A DNA stretch of 64,000 nt from Psychrobacter sp. LV10R520-6 (GTDB lineage Bacteria > Pseudomonadota > Gammaproteobacteria > Pseudomonadales > Moraxellaceae), in NCBI RefSeq assembly GCF_900182925.1, contig NZ_LT900024.1:3100001-3164000 (forward strand). Reading direction: 5' to 3'. Of the stretch, positions 9,209 through 18,566 are shown piece after piece. The notes below the pieces were generated by a model, which did not search any database, was not told where the DNA came from, and saw only the letters and a program-made list of their open reading frames with translations. Made by a program: the position numbers and the translations under genes. The first letter of the stretch is position 1. Every line of letters starts with the position of its first letter.

Positions 9209-10150
9209 ATGGCAGGTGCCAGTTTATTACTATTGCTTGATGACATTAGCCTATTGATGGATGATGTATCTGTCATGACTAAGGTGGCGGCTAAAAAAAC
9301 AGCTGGTTTGGTAGGCGATGACTTAGCACTCAACGCCGAGCAAGTGACTGGTGTCAAGCCAAGCCGTGAGCTACCTGTCATTTGGGCAGTCGCCAAAGGC
9401 TCTTTTATTAATAAACTGATTTTAGTGCCAGCTGCTTTATTAGTAAGTACCGTCTATCCACCGTTAGTCACGTTATTGTTAATGTGCGGCGGGCTGTTTT
9501 TGGCCTATGAAGGGGCGGAGAAGGTCATTCATAAGTTTTGGCCTACCTTATTGCCGCATGATGAAGAGCAAAATGCGCACCGGCAAGCCAACGCCGATGA
9601 AACGGTCGATTTGGTCGCCTTTGAAAAGCAAAAAATAAAAGGGGCGATTCGTACCGATTTTATCTTATCAGCTGAAATATTAGTCATCTCTTTAGGCGCA
9701 ATAACAGCAGTCGGGGCCGGTATCTTAGAAAAAGCGGTGGTACTATCGATTGTTGCTATTGTTGTGACCGTCGGTATTTATGGCCTAGTTGCAGGCATTG
9801 TAAAAATTGATGATGCAGGACTACATTTGATCGAGAAGCCAAACGCTAGTGCTGGTACGCGTAAGCTTGGTGAATTCATGCTGGCTGCTGCCCCAAAACT
9901 AATGAAGTTTTTATCGATTGCCGGTACGTTGGCCATGTTTTTGGTAGGTGGTGGCATCTTAGTGCACGGAATTGGCTTTTTAGAGCATGGCGTAGAGGAT
10001 TTAGCACATTTAACAGGGATTTTTGAGAGTGCGACCACTATGTTATTAAATGGCTTGGTTGGTCTAATTGTCGGTGTAATAGTGGTCGCTATTATTACTG
10101 TCATTGGTAAAATACGAAATAAAGACCAAGATGCTTCTTCTGCGCATTAA
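9209..10150 (+). CDS. DUF808 (YedI) family inner-membrane protein
   Basis: A 313-residue membrane protein of the YedI/DUF808 family. The N-terminal signature MAGASLLLLLDDISLLMDD and the following GDDLALNAEQVTG motif are typical. Hydrophobic segments follow at roughly 65-105, 145-200 and, in pairs, 230-300, with a charged loop (~112-140) between them. The molecular function is not known. The start has AAGGAG at ideal spacing. It is monocistronic, bounded downstream by a strong bidirectional terminator shared with rne. Confidence 0.94.
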   Translation: MAGASLLLLLDDISLLMDDVSVMTKVAAKKTAGLVGDDLALNAEQVTGVKPSRELPVIWAVAKGSFINKLILVPAALLVSTVYPPLVTLLLMCGGLFLAYEGAEKVIHKFWPTLLPHDEEQNAHRQANADETVDLVAFEKQKIKGAIRTDFILSAEILVISLGAITAVGAGILEKAVVLSIVAIVVTVGIYGLVAGIVKIDDAGLHLIEKPNASAGTRKLGEFMLAAAPKLMKFLSIAGTLAMFLVGGGILVHGIGFLEHGVEDLAHLTGIFESATTMLLNGLVGLIVGVIVVAIITVIGKIRNKDQDASSAH

Positions 10151-10199
10151 TCAGAGGCCATTAATCAGCAGGCCGTTAAAAAATTTCAATCAAGCATAA

Positions 10200-10235
10200 A
10201 AAAGCCCCAAAGTTGCTGACAACTTTGGGGCTTTT
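10200..10235. terminator. Bidirectional terminator between the DUF808 gene and rne
   Basis: A 16-bp perfect stem beginning AAAAGCCCCAAAG, with loop CTGA. T-runs on both strands serve the two convergent genes. Confidence 0.92.
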
Positions 10236-10264
10236 GCTTGTACGTTGCTTTTAGTTTTTAGCCA

Positions 10265-13200
10265 TTAGCTTTCGCTATCTGAATTACCAGGCTCTATTTT
10301 TTCAGCTTGCGTGGGTTTTTTATGGTCAGTCTTAGGCTTACGACTGCGCGCCTTGGGTACTTTAGGCGTGGTCAAGTTAAACATGCTGGTTTGTGGCAAT
10401 AGTTGCTCGGCCACATTTTCGATCATGTTCTTATAACTGGCGATGGTCGTTTTTGACTTACCCGCTTGATTGTCCTCTTTTGCAGAGTCCTCTACCATAG
10501 ACTCATCATCTTGAGAGAAATCAGCTTGCTCAACGTCCGTCTGTTCGTTAGTTTGTTCAGCCGTCACTTCCTGATCTTGATCAGCCTGTAGCAGGTGCTC
10601 GCTATCAGCACTGATATCATCTGCTTGTACTTCACTGGCTAATGCGGTTGCTTCAACATCATGGGCATCGACTTCATTAACCGTTTCAGTAGATACAGTG
10701 TCAGTAGCATCTTGAGGCTGAACATGGTCTTGACTGTGTGGCTCAACCTGCTCACTAGGTACATTATTACTAGGTACATTATCACTAGGAATATTGTCAC
10801 TAGGAATATTGTCACTAGGAATATTGTCACTAGGGACGCTTAATGTTGCCTGCTCCTGCTCCTGCTCTTGTTCTGATTCATTATAGTCAGGATGCTGACC
10901 TCGTGGATCATTGCTAGCACGTTTGTTAACCGCCCGTGGTTCAACCGCTGTTTTACCTTGCGCCGCTGCAAACTGGCTGACGGCTTGAGTCATGGTCTCA
11001 AAGCGTGCCAAATAATCCGCCGCTAGAGGTTGATAACCGTAGTTACTAAAAGTGAAGGTGCTGACATCAAAGCGGTTTGCATTAACGTCGTCACTATTCT
11101 CTTCACTATCTGTAGTACCGGCAACTCCCGCATTTAATGCTTGCTGAGTATGGATAGCAATGGCGTCAATAAAGCTGTGAATCACACCGTCATCTGCCAA
11201 GCGAGCTTTAGCCTCTGGTAGGATAGTATGAATAAACTCACCAACCGTACCACGTATAGTCGGTACGTTCGTCACTGCTTGCTCACTTGCTGGTACCACT
11301 GGTGTCGCTATTGATTGAGCCTGCTGAAGACGGACAATGCGCGGGTCATTACTGGCTTGACCAAACTTACTGGCAGTCACGTAGTGTTTAGCAAACAACG
11401 CATCATGAGTAAGCTCGAGCGCAATATTACTACTACTAGAGTTACTATCAGCGCTATTGTTCAAGGCGCTGTCGTTAGCAACCGCAGCCGCATTCTCATT
11501 ACCCGTTTGCTGAGTTTCAGGAGCCGTTTGTACGGTATCTGACTCAGCCTCAGCTGCTACTGGCGTTTGGCTGTCAGTACTAGGCTTAGATGTTGGCTGC
11601 TCATCTACAGACGGTTTACGGTCATTAGTCTGGCGGTCGTTGTTCTGATTGCCGTTGACTTTATCGTCTTTAGGAGCATCAGACTGTGCCTGGTCCTCAG
11701 TAGTATTGGCCTGATTAGCACTAACTTCAGTAGTATGAGTCTCAGTAGTAACCGCCTCATCAACAGTAGGCCTAGTGGTATCCGCTTGCGTGCTGCTTAC
11801 AGAGTTACTATCCGTATCCTCTGTTTGTTTATCAGCATGCTGTCCACTAGTGTTTTGTTTGTCACTACTCTGTTTATCAGTACTTTGCTGAGCAGCGTTA
11901 TCGTTTTTACTATTTTTAGAGGTATCTTCTTTAGTAACGTCACGTTCAGCACTTGGTTGATCAGTAGACTGGCGTGTCGCTTGCTCAGGCTTACTATCAT
12001 CTAAAGATAGATGCACCACTTCTGGTGACTTCGCCTTAGTTGTGGTTTCGTTGACTTTTAACACCACTTCATTGGGGTCTTGATTGCGGCGAGCGCTTGG
12101 TTGGCTATTTTGCTTAGCGTCCGCAGTTAATGTCTCGCCACGTTCAAGCTTGCCGCGTGAGCCACGTTGACTGTGCGGCTTACGTTTAGAACGAGTTTGC
12201 TCATCGCCCGAACTGCTGTCTTGCTGATCTGCGTCATTGCGACTACTATTATTACGTTCAGTGGTACTACGTTCAGTAGCATTACGCTCGCTATCGTTAC
12301 GTTCGTTATTATTGCGTCCATTATCTTGACGATTGTTACGGTTACGATCGCTACTGCGTCTATTGTCATGCTGACGTTTGTCTTGGCTATCAGACTGTTT
12401 GTCTTCATTACTATTAGTGTCATTACTGTTAGCAGCACGGCTATCTACACCACTGTCTGTATTGCTGCTATCACTATCGACCGTCTCATTACGCTGGTCT
12501 TTTCTTTGATGCGGTTTTGAAGATCTTGACTTACGGGGCTTGCGTCTTCTTCTATCGTCCGCATTGTTATTGTCATCATCATCGCTATTCGTACTGGCAT
12601 TGGTACTGCTGTCAGTATTGTTATCAGTATTGCGACGGGGTTGCTGACGATTGGTATTACTATCTAATTGTTGACCTGACGGTTGACTGTCATTTGGCTG
12701 GCTGGTTTGTGGCGCTGATGAACTCTGGGCGCCATTCAAGGCATTGTTATCGACTTGTCCAAACGAGCCTAAGCTTTGCCCGCCATTGTTTACTAGCGCT
12801 TCGATGGCCTCAGCCGCATCGCGACTACTGACGCTGTTCGACGTTTGTGCTTGCGGAGCTTGAGCGAACAAATTGGACAACCAAGCGACTGCTTGCGGTT
12901 GAGCCGCAGTGACTTCGCCCGTAGACTGAGCAGCTACAGGAGCAGGGGTAGAAGGGGCGTTTTTAGCATGGCTGCTTGAAGCATTGCTATTTTGCGCTGC
13001 ATGAGTAGTAGAGGCTGGTTCGTTACCACTATTATTACTGCTATTACTACGTTGGTCGTTGCTATTATTGACGGTGGTGCTTCGTTGACTGGTATTTGGG
13101 CTACTAGCGCTTTGGCTATTGTGGTTCTGATCGCTATTTTTCTGCGGCGCGCGGCTGCTCTGCTGACTGTTTGAGCGGCTATTTTCAGTATCTGTTACTT

Positions 13201-14791
13201 GACGTGGCTGGCGAGTTGGCTGCTGTTCAGGACGTTCTTTTTCAGCGGTTTGCCAGTCAACATTATAGCCAAGATCGCTGTGTTCTTGTTGCTGAGTGTC
13301 GGTAATACGCTCATAGCTTGTTGGGGCAAAACCATCACGGTTAAAATGCAATTTAAAGTTAGGTGATTCTAAATGTGCATGCGGCAAGATAGTAATGCGG
13401 GTACCACTGTCTTGTTCAAGATAAACCAAGCTGTCGCGTTTTTCATTTAATAAGAAGGCTGCGATATCAGTCGGTACTTCTGCTTGGACTTCCCCTTGGC
13501 GCTCTTTTAGGGCGATTTGTTCGATTTGACGCATAATCGATAGCGATAATGAACGCAAATCACGAATCATGCCGTTACCATGACAGCGCGGGCAAATATA
13601 GCCGGTCGACTCTTCTAATGAAGGGCGTAGACGCTGACGGCTCATTTCCATCAAGCCAAACTTAGAGATATCGCCAAACTGGACGCGCGCACGGTCATAT
13701 TTAGTGGCATCGATTAGACGTTTTTCGACCTCTTTTTGATGCTTATTGTCATTCATGTCAATAAAGTCAATGACAATCAAACCGCCCATATCACGTAGAC
13801 GTAATTGACGAGCAATTTCATCGGCCGCTTCTAGGTTGGTATGGTAGGCGGTCTCGGCGACGTCTGAGCCTTTAGTCGACTTAGCAGAGTTAATATCGAT
13901 CGAGACTAGCGCTTCGGTTTGGTCGATGACGATTGAGCCACCTGATGGCAAACGAACTTCACGCTGGTAGGCGGTTTCGATTTGTTTTTCGATATTAAAA
14001 CGGGAAAACATGGGCTCGTAGTCGGTATATTTACGCAGTTTTTCCGCTTGTTTTGGCATCACCGCATCGATAAAGCCAGCTGCTTCAATATAAGCGTTTT
14101 CGTTGTCAATCCAAATCTCAGCAATATCATCACGCAGATAATCGCGTACGGCGCGCGTGACGACGCCCGCTTCTTGATGAACCAAGCGCGGTGAAGGATA
14201 TTTTTGATTCTGTTCTTGAATCGCCTGCCAGATATTAAGCAGATGGTTAAGGTCGTGCTGTAATTCGTCTTGGTTCTTACCGATACCGGCAGTACGAATA
14301 ATGACACTCATGCCTTTGGGCAAATCAAGATTGCCCAGCATGCGCTTCATATTTTCGCGCAACTTACCTGAGATTTGACGTGAGATACCGCCGCCACGAG
14401 GGTTGTTGGGCATTAATACCAAATAACGGCCGGCTAAAGATACGTAAGTCGATAGGGCAGCGCCTTTATTGCCGCGCTCTTCTTTTTCAACTTGGACGAT
14501 GAGCTCATCGCCTTCTTTAATCAGTTTTTTGATGTTTTCGTCACGTGGATTGCCGCTGAGATATTCAGCAGAAATTTCACGAATAGGAAGGAAGCCTTGA
14601 CGTTGTGAGCCATACTCGACAAACACGGCTTCAAGCGAGGGCTCAACGCGGGTGACGTGGCCTTTATAGATATTGGACTTTTTTTGCTCGCGAGTACGAT
14701 TTTCTAAGTCGAAATCGTAAAGATGATTGCCATTACATAAGGCAACACGAATTTCTTCGTTTTGGGTGGCGTTGATTAAAATGCGTTTCAT
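10265..14791 (-). CDS. rne: Ribonuclease E, with an exceptionally long C-terminal tail
   Basis: Essential endoribonuclease and degradosome scaffold. The catalytic half (about 1-510) aligns with E. coli: S1 domain (~35-120), DNase I-like catalytic core with Asp299 and Asp342 (equivalents of Asp303/Asp346) and the Zn-link CPRC (Cys400/Cys403). The remaining ~1000 residues are low-complexity (Ser, Asn, Gln, Asp, Thr, with Arg-rich blocks), making 1508 residues against 1061 in E. coli. The tail includes a probable amphipathic membrane anchor, AVAWLSNLFAQ (~634-644), an Arg/Asn/Asp-rich RNA-binding-like stretch, a SDNIP pentapeptide array, QEQEQ, and several better-ordered islands. The start has a weak GGAT upstream. 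The gene stands alone behind a leader of up to 1 kb. Confidence 0.97.
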   Translation of the reverse strand: MKRILINATQNEEIRVALCNGNHLYDFDLENRTREQKKSNIYKGHVTRVEPSLEAVFVEYGSQRQGFLPIREISAEYLSGNPRDENIKKLIKEGDELIVQVEKEERGNKGAALSTYVSLAGRYLVLMPNNPRGGGISRQISGKLRENMKRMLGNLDLPKGMSVIIRTAGIGKNQDELQHDLNHLLNIWQAIQEQNQKYPSPRLVHQEAGVVTRAVRDYLRDDIAEIWIDNENAYIEAAGFIDAVMPKQAEKLRKYTDYEPMFSRFNIEKQIETAYQREVRLPSGGSIVIDQTEALVSIDINSAKSTKGSDVAETAYHTNLEAADEIARQLRLRDMGGLIVIDFIDMNDNKHQKEVEKRLIDATKYDRARVQFGDISKFGLMEMSRQRLRPSLEESTGYICPRCHGNGMIRDLRSLSLSIMRQIEQIALKERQGEVQAEVPTDIAAFLLNEKRDSLVYLEQDSGTRITILPHAHLESPNFKLHFNRDGFAPTSYERITDTQQQEHSDLGYNVDWQTAEKERPEQQPTRQPRQVTDTENSRSNSQQSSRAPQKNSDQNHNSQSASSPNTSQRSTTVNNSNDQRSNSSNNSGNEPASTTHAAQNSNASSSHAKNAPSTPAPVAAQSTGEVTAAQPQAVAWLSNLFAQAPQAQTSNSVSSRDAAEAIEALVNNGGQSLGSFGQVDNNALNGAQSSSAPQTSQPNDSQPSGQQLDSNTNRQQPRRNTDNNTDSSTNASTNSDDDDNNNADDRRRRKPRKSRSSKPHQRKDQRNETVDSDSSNTDSGVDSRAANSNDTNSNEDKQSDSQDKRQHDNRRSSDRNRNNRQDNGRNNNERNDSERNATERSTTERNNSSRNDADQQDSSSGDEQTRSKRKPHSQRGSRGKLERGETLTADAKQNSQPSARRNQDPNEVVLKVNETTTKAKSPEVVHLSLDDSKPEQATRQSTDQPSAERDVTKEDTSKNSKNDNAAQQSTDKQSSDKQNTSGQHADKQTEDTDSNSVSSTQADTTRPTVDEAVTTETHTTEVSANQANTTEDQAQSDAPKDDKVNGNQNNDRQTNDRKPSVDEQPTSKPSTDSQTPVAAEAESDTVQTAPETQQTGNENAAAVANDSALNNSADSNSSSSNIALELTHDALFAKHYVTASKFGQASNDPRIVRLQQAQSIATPVVPASEQAVTNVPTIRGTVGEFIHTILPEAKARLADDGVIHSFIDAIAIHTQQALNAGVAGTTDSEENSDDVNANRFDVSTFTFSNYGYQPLAADYLARFETMTQAVSQFAAAQGKTAVEPRAVNKRASNDPRGQHPDYNESEQEQEQEQATLSVPSDNIPSDNIPSDNIPSDNVPSNNVPSEQVEPHSQDHVQPQDATDTVSTETVNEVDAHDVEATALASEVQADDISADSEHLLQADQDQEVTAEQTNEQTDVEQADFSQDDESMVEDSAKEDNQAGKSKTTIASYKNMIENVAEQLLPQTSMFNLTTPKVPKARSRKPKTDHKKPTQAEKIEPGNSDSES
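10754..10828 (-). repeat. 15-bp tandem repeat inside rne (SDNIP array)
   Basis: Five 15-bp units beginning ACTAGG (plus strand). The three units at 10784-10828 are identical and the two at 10754-10783 are diverged. They keep the frame and encode SDNIP/SDNVP/SNNVP in the disordered tail. The copy number may vary by slippage without breaking the gene. Confidence 0.92.
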
Positions 14792-15831
14792 ATTAGTATC
14801 CTATGAGTACGCATGACAACGACGAGATTGTTTTTATGGTGGCAGGAGCAAGTACAGCTAATTTAAGATCAGCTGCAGATATTAAGGGACATTTAAAAAA
14901 TGATAAATAAATAAGCTAGAATTGTTAACTTATAATGGCTAATTTTTTTAGCCACTAGTGGTTAACTTCAACCTAAAACTGTCAACCGGAATTCGTTATC
15001 AAGAACCAGAATAAATGAGACAGGTTGTAAGTCTGTCATCAGTCACTTTATAGCTTCATAAAAGAAGTTGTGGCTATCAAGTATCACTATTTAAGCACTG
15101 ATATGCTAGTACGTTAGCGTTGTGCCAAGCTGTCAGTTGAATGTATGTCAGCTTCTTGCTATCTATATAAGTTGTAAGCCTATATCTAAGGCCTGGCATA
15201 CTTTTCTCTAAGGTTTATATTTTAGATCCAATTCTTTTATTTATCAGTCTATCTTTCAAATATTATCAATATCAGCGTGAGCTTTTGTTAGGATGTTGCT
15301 GCGCTGTCATTCAGCGGGGCGTACTTGGCAAACAGAATAGTGACCGGATCATCAGCACGGTATCGTTGTGTCTTTTGTTGGTGTCGCTTAAAGATCATTA
15401 TCTATTTGACCGCCAATAATCAGGCAGCGGTACATTTTTAACATCGAGCTACTATCACTTGTTCTACTGCGCGTGCCAATTAACCTTGCAAAAAAAATTG
15501 CAAATCAAATCATGGTCATGCGTTAAATGAGTAAATTGTGTGCTGTTATCGCTCAATAAATTGGATTTTTTGCCAATATTATCAATGCAATTATATGTGG
15601 TATTAATACCATTAATTGGGCACGATGCTATAGATTATCAAGCACTTCGCCCTAAAAATTAGATCAAACGTCCAACGTTATCGCGGTATATAGCGTGCAC
15701 CTCGTTACTAACCAGTAATAAAGATGGCGATTGGCTGTTTACAACAATAACGATTATTGCCGTAACCTATGCGCAATTGGCGTTCAACATGCTAAACTAT
15801 AGCAAATCTTTGTGTAAATACCTAACTAAAA
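14792..15831. other. Long intergenic region: rne leader and divergent rne/rluC promoters
   Basis: 1040 bases without a credible ORF. In E. coli a long structured rne 5' UTR lets RNase E control its own mRNA; a comparable arrangement is likely here but not proven. A nested inverted repeat at 14924-14965 lies about 130 bases before the rne start. The rest is AT-rich, with no tandem repeat or tRNA. Confidence 0.6.
14924..14965 (-). promoter_or_regulatory. Nested inverted repeat in the rne leader
   Basis: GGCTAA and TTAGCC form an inner hairpin; GTTAAC occurs on each outer side and can extend it. In the rne transcript this would be a hairpin about 130-175 nt upstream of the start codon, a candidate element for autoregulation. 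The function is inferred from position only. Confidence 0.45.
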
Positions 15832-16860
15832 ATGACAAACTCTAAAATGACTGACGACGCACAGACCCATGAAGCCCCTGGCATCTTTAACAGCAAAACC
15901 CGTCCGCAAAGCGCCAATGATGAGATTAGTAACTTCGAAAAGGTAAATTACCTCGAAGTGACGCGCCATCAGCACGATCAGCGCTTGGATAACTTCTTGC
16001 TTAACCGTCTAAAAGGCTTGCCGAAACCCCACATCTATAAGATGATTCGCTCGGATGAGGTTCGCGTTAATAATAAGCGCTGTAAACCGCATGATAGAGT
16101 ACATCGCGAAGACGTTGTGCGTATCGCGCCGGTACAGCTTGCGACCCGTGAAAAACCAATTATCAGTACTGAATTTGCCAACAGCTTACTGGCTCGTGTG
16201 GTCTATGAAGACGAAGGTATGCTGGTGCTGAATAAGCCATCAGGTATAGCGGTACATGGCGGTAGCGGGTTGAATTTTGGCGTGATTGAAGCCATGCGTG
16301 AAGTGACCGGTAAAAAGTACCTAGAGCTAATTCATCGCATCGATAAAGACACTTCAGGGCTGCTGATGATCTCTAAGAAACGCTCAGCGCTCAAAGCGTT
16401 GCAGCAACACTTAATAGATAAAACCATCCAAAAGCATTATTTATGTCTAGTAAAAGGGCAACCTGCGATCAACACGCAGCGTATTGATGCGCCCTTGCTA
16501 CGTTATACCGTTGCTAGCGGTGAGCGCCGCGTCAAAGTGGATACCCAAGACCCACAATCTAAAGAAAGCCAAACGGATATTATCGTACATGGCCGTTTTA
16601 TGATTAATAATTTGCCGGTAAGTCTGCTGGAAGCCAAACCACTAACAGGTCGAACTCATCAAATCCGTGTGCATTTAGCGCATATCGGTCATGCTATCTT
16701 GGGTGATGATAAATATAATGTGCATGACAAAACAGGCGTTCATCGTCTGTGCTTACATGCGTGGCGCTTAGACATTCCGGGTTATGAGCCGATTATCGCG
16801 CCGTTACCAGACGATATCGCTGCTTTATTACCAGAAGATGTTGAGTTGCCGTCAGTATAG
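15832..16860 (+). CDS. rluC: 23S rRNA pseudouridine synthase RluC
   Basis: Isomerises uridines to pseudouridine in 23S rRNA (positions 955, 2504 and 2580 in E. coli). 342 residues: a short charged N-terminal extension, an S4 RNA-binding domain (~50-115, with the motif IRSDEVRVNNKRCKP) and a RluA-type catalytic domain with HRIDKDTSGLL (catalytic Asp171) and GRTHQIRVH. The ATG at 15832 has no clear Shine-Dalgarno; the Met at codon 6 is an alternative. Divergent from rne, an arrangement shared with other gammaproteobacteria, and followed by a HAD phosphatase as in Pseudomonas. Confidence 0.95.
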   Translation: MTNSKMTDDAQTHEAPGIFNSKTRPQSANDEISNFEKVNYLEVTRHQHDQRLDNFLLNRLKGLPKPHIYKMIRSDEVRVNNKRCKPHDRVHREDVVRIAPVQLATREKPIISTEFANSLLARVVYEDEGMLVLNKPSGIAVHGGSGLNFGVIEAMREVTGKKYLELIHRIDKDTSGLLMISKKRSALKALQQHLIDKTIQKHYLCLVKGQPAINTQRIDAPLLRYTVASGERRVKVDTQDPQSKESQTDIIVHGRFMINNLPVSLLEAKPLTGRTHQIRVHLAHIGHAILGDDKYNVHDKTGVHRLCLHAWRLDIPGYEPIIAPLPDDIAALLPEDVELPSV

Positions 16861-16946
16861 CCAGCTGTGTTGAACCCATCCGATTTACTCAGTAACGGCT
16901 ACTGTTTAGATGCTAATCTTTAAACATCAGTCGCTAAGGTCAATCT

Positions 16947-17687
16947 ATGAGTCAGCCAAACGTTAATCACGCTACCCGGTCTACATCGATACATCTCCAC
17001 CCTCAGACTGACCGAGCTATTGATACTTTGGCCACGCATGACTTAGCTGCTAAAACGTTGATTGTCTTTGATTGGGATGGCACGCTGATGGACTCAATCG
17101 GTTTAATCGTTGAGTCTATGCACGTGGCGGGTGAGGCGAATGGTTTTCATACTACTGATCAAGCGGTAAAAGATATTATCGGTCTGAGTCTGCTCACTGG
17201 GATCGAAATTTTATATCCTGAAGCAACGGATGCGCAAAAACTTGCCATCCAGCAAAGCTACGCTGATTATTATATTCCTAACAGTCACCGTACGCCGTTC
17301 TTTAGCCCTATAGAAAATATGTTGCAAACCTTGCAACAACAAGGCAAACAGTTGGCCGTAGCGACCGGTAAAAAACGTCGAGGACTTGATCGAGTATTAG
17401 AGGCCTCTGGCAGTCACGATTATTTTGAAATCACGCGCTGCGCGGATGAGTCTGGTTCTAAACCTGATCCGCAGATGCTCACCGATATCTTAAATTATAC
17501 ACAACAGCAAATATTCGATGCCGTATTTATCGGTGACAGTATTTATGATATTCAAATGGCGACTAAGCTTGGCATGACCAGCATTGCGGTCAATTATGGC
17601 ACGGCAGCTAGTAATGAGCTCGCCGCACAGCAACCGACTTATCAAGTGGATACCCCGCAATCTTTGGCTGCGCTGTTATGTAAATAG
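16947..17687 (+). CDS. HAD-superfamily phosphatase (phosphoglycolate phosphatase-like)
   Basis: 246 residues. Residues ~1-37 are a polar extension not expected in the family. The HAD core then shows motif I FDWDGTLMDS (nucleophile Asp42, acid Asp44), a helical cap, motif II ATGKKRRGL and motif IV GDSIYDIQMA. The cap type and motifs fit HAD subfamily IA phosphatases such as Gph, but the substrate cannot be read from sequence. It lies 86 bp downstream of rluC on the same strand, probably co-transcribed, and ends at a strong terminator. The start has TAAGG upstream. Confidence 0.92.
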   Translation: MSQPNVNHATRSTSIHLHPQTDRAIDTLATHDLAAKTLIVFDWDGTLMDSIGLIVESMHVAGEANGFHTTDQAVKDIIGLSLLTGIEILYPEATDAQKLAIQQSYADYYIPNSHRTPFFSPIENMLQTLQQQGKQLAVATGKKRRGLDRVLEASGSHDYFEITRCADESGSKPDPQMLTDILNYTQQQIFDAVFIGDSIYDIQMATKLGMTSIAVNYGTAASNELAAQQPTYQVDTPQSLAALLCK

Positions 17688-17750
17688 TTCGTTATGTGAA
17701 TAACTCGTTATGCGAATAGAGTAAAACATGACAAGTAAAATACAATAACA

Positions 17751-17792
17751 AAAAAAAGGGATTTATCGTTAATAGCGATAAATCCCTTTTTT
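17751..17792. terminator. Bidirectional terminator between the HAD gene and engB
   Basis: An inverted repeat of about 18 bp (AAAGGGATTTATCG and its complement) with a 7-base loop, flanked by A-run and T-run. It serves both convergent genes. Confidence 0.9.
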
Positions 17793-17810
17793 GTTTATTA
17801 CCAGCTGGGT

Positions 17811-18566
17811 TTATTTTGCGTCTTTCGGCTCATCGTCTGTTTGTGCAATACTGTCTTGTTCAGTAGAGGCTTGTTCATCAAAAGATGTTTTATTAACTTT
17901 CTCATCGTCAAGTTTGTACTCGTACCAATTTCCCATCACTCCCGCTAATTCATCGAGGCCTTCTTTCCTAAGCGCTGAAAACAGCTGAATAGTACAGTCT
18001 AACCCTAATTTTTTCAGCGCTTGACGGGTATTAAGTAGCGCGTTTTTAGAAGCGCCATATTTGAGCTTGTCTGCTTTAGTCAGCAAGATATGGACAGGTA
18101 ATTCGCCCGCTTTTGCCCAAAATAGCATTTGCTCATCGAAAAACTTTAGGGGATGACGAATATCAGTCATTAATACCAAGCCTGCTAGGCTTGAGCGTGA
18201 TACTAGATATTCCTCTAGCTCCACTTGCCATTCTTTTTTCATCTCAAGCGGCACGGCAGCGTAACCATAGCCTGGCAAATCAACCAACCGCCTATCGGTA
18301 TCGCCAATGTTAAAAAAGTTAATCATCTGCGTGCGACCAGGCGTTTTAGAAGAACGAGCCAATTGCCGTTGATTGGTCAGCGCATTAATGGCTGAGGATT
18401 TACCGGCGTTTGAGCGACCTGCAAAGGCCACTTCTAGCCCTGCATCAGGGGGACAAAGACGAAAAGTAGGCGCTGAGGTCATAAACTCAGTTTGCTGTAT
18501 GCGTTGACGGGCTTTGGTATTGAACGCCGCATGCTCGGCGGCAACATCTTTAAACGGGGTACTCAT
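17811..18566 (-). CDS. engB: Ribosome-biogenesis GTPase EngB (YihA/YsxC)
   Basis: Essential TRAFAC-class GTPase needed for 50S ribosomal subunit assembly. The GTPase motifs are clear: G1 [11 protein letters not shown]3 DLPGYG, G4 TKADK, and the switch region with KTPGRTQ. A polar, acidic C-terminal tail of about 40 residues extends beyond the fold. The frame opens 7 codons earlier at 18587, but the Met at 18566 has a GAG at better spacing. Divergent from the cytochrome c5 gene; engB next to cytochromes c4/c5 is conserved in Pseudomonas-type genomes. Confidence 0.95.
   Translation of the reverse strand: MSTPFKDVAAEHAAFNTKARQRIQQTEFMTSAPTFRLCPPDAGLEVAFAGRSNAGKSSAINALTNQRQLARSSKTPGRTQMINFFNIGDTDRRLVDLPGYGYAAVPLEMKKEWQVELEEYLVSRSSLAGLVLMTDIRHPLKFFDEQMLFWAKAGELPVHILLTKADKLKYGASKNALLNTRQALKKLGLDCTIQLFSALRKEGLDELAGVMGNWYEYKLDDEKVNKTSFDEQASTEQDSIAQTDDEPKDAK

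Noticed and set aside
12127..12438. 103-codon minus-strand ORF in another frame of rne
   Set aside because: Overlapping-frame artefact of the Arg/Asn/Asp-rich tail, with no independent start signal.
11315..12831. Several plus-strand ORFs of 75-145 codons opposite rne
   Set aside because: They are shadows of the low-complexity RNase E tail; their composition is the complement of Ser/Asn/Asp codons and they have no ribosome binding sites.
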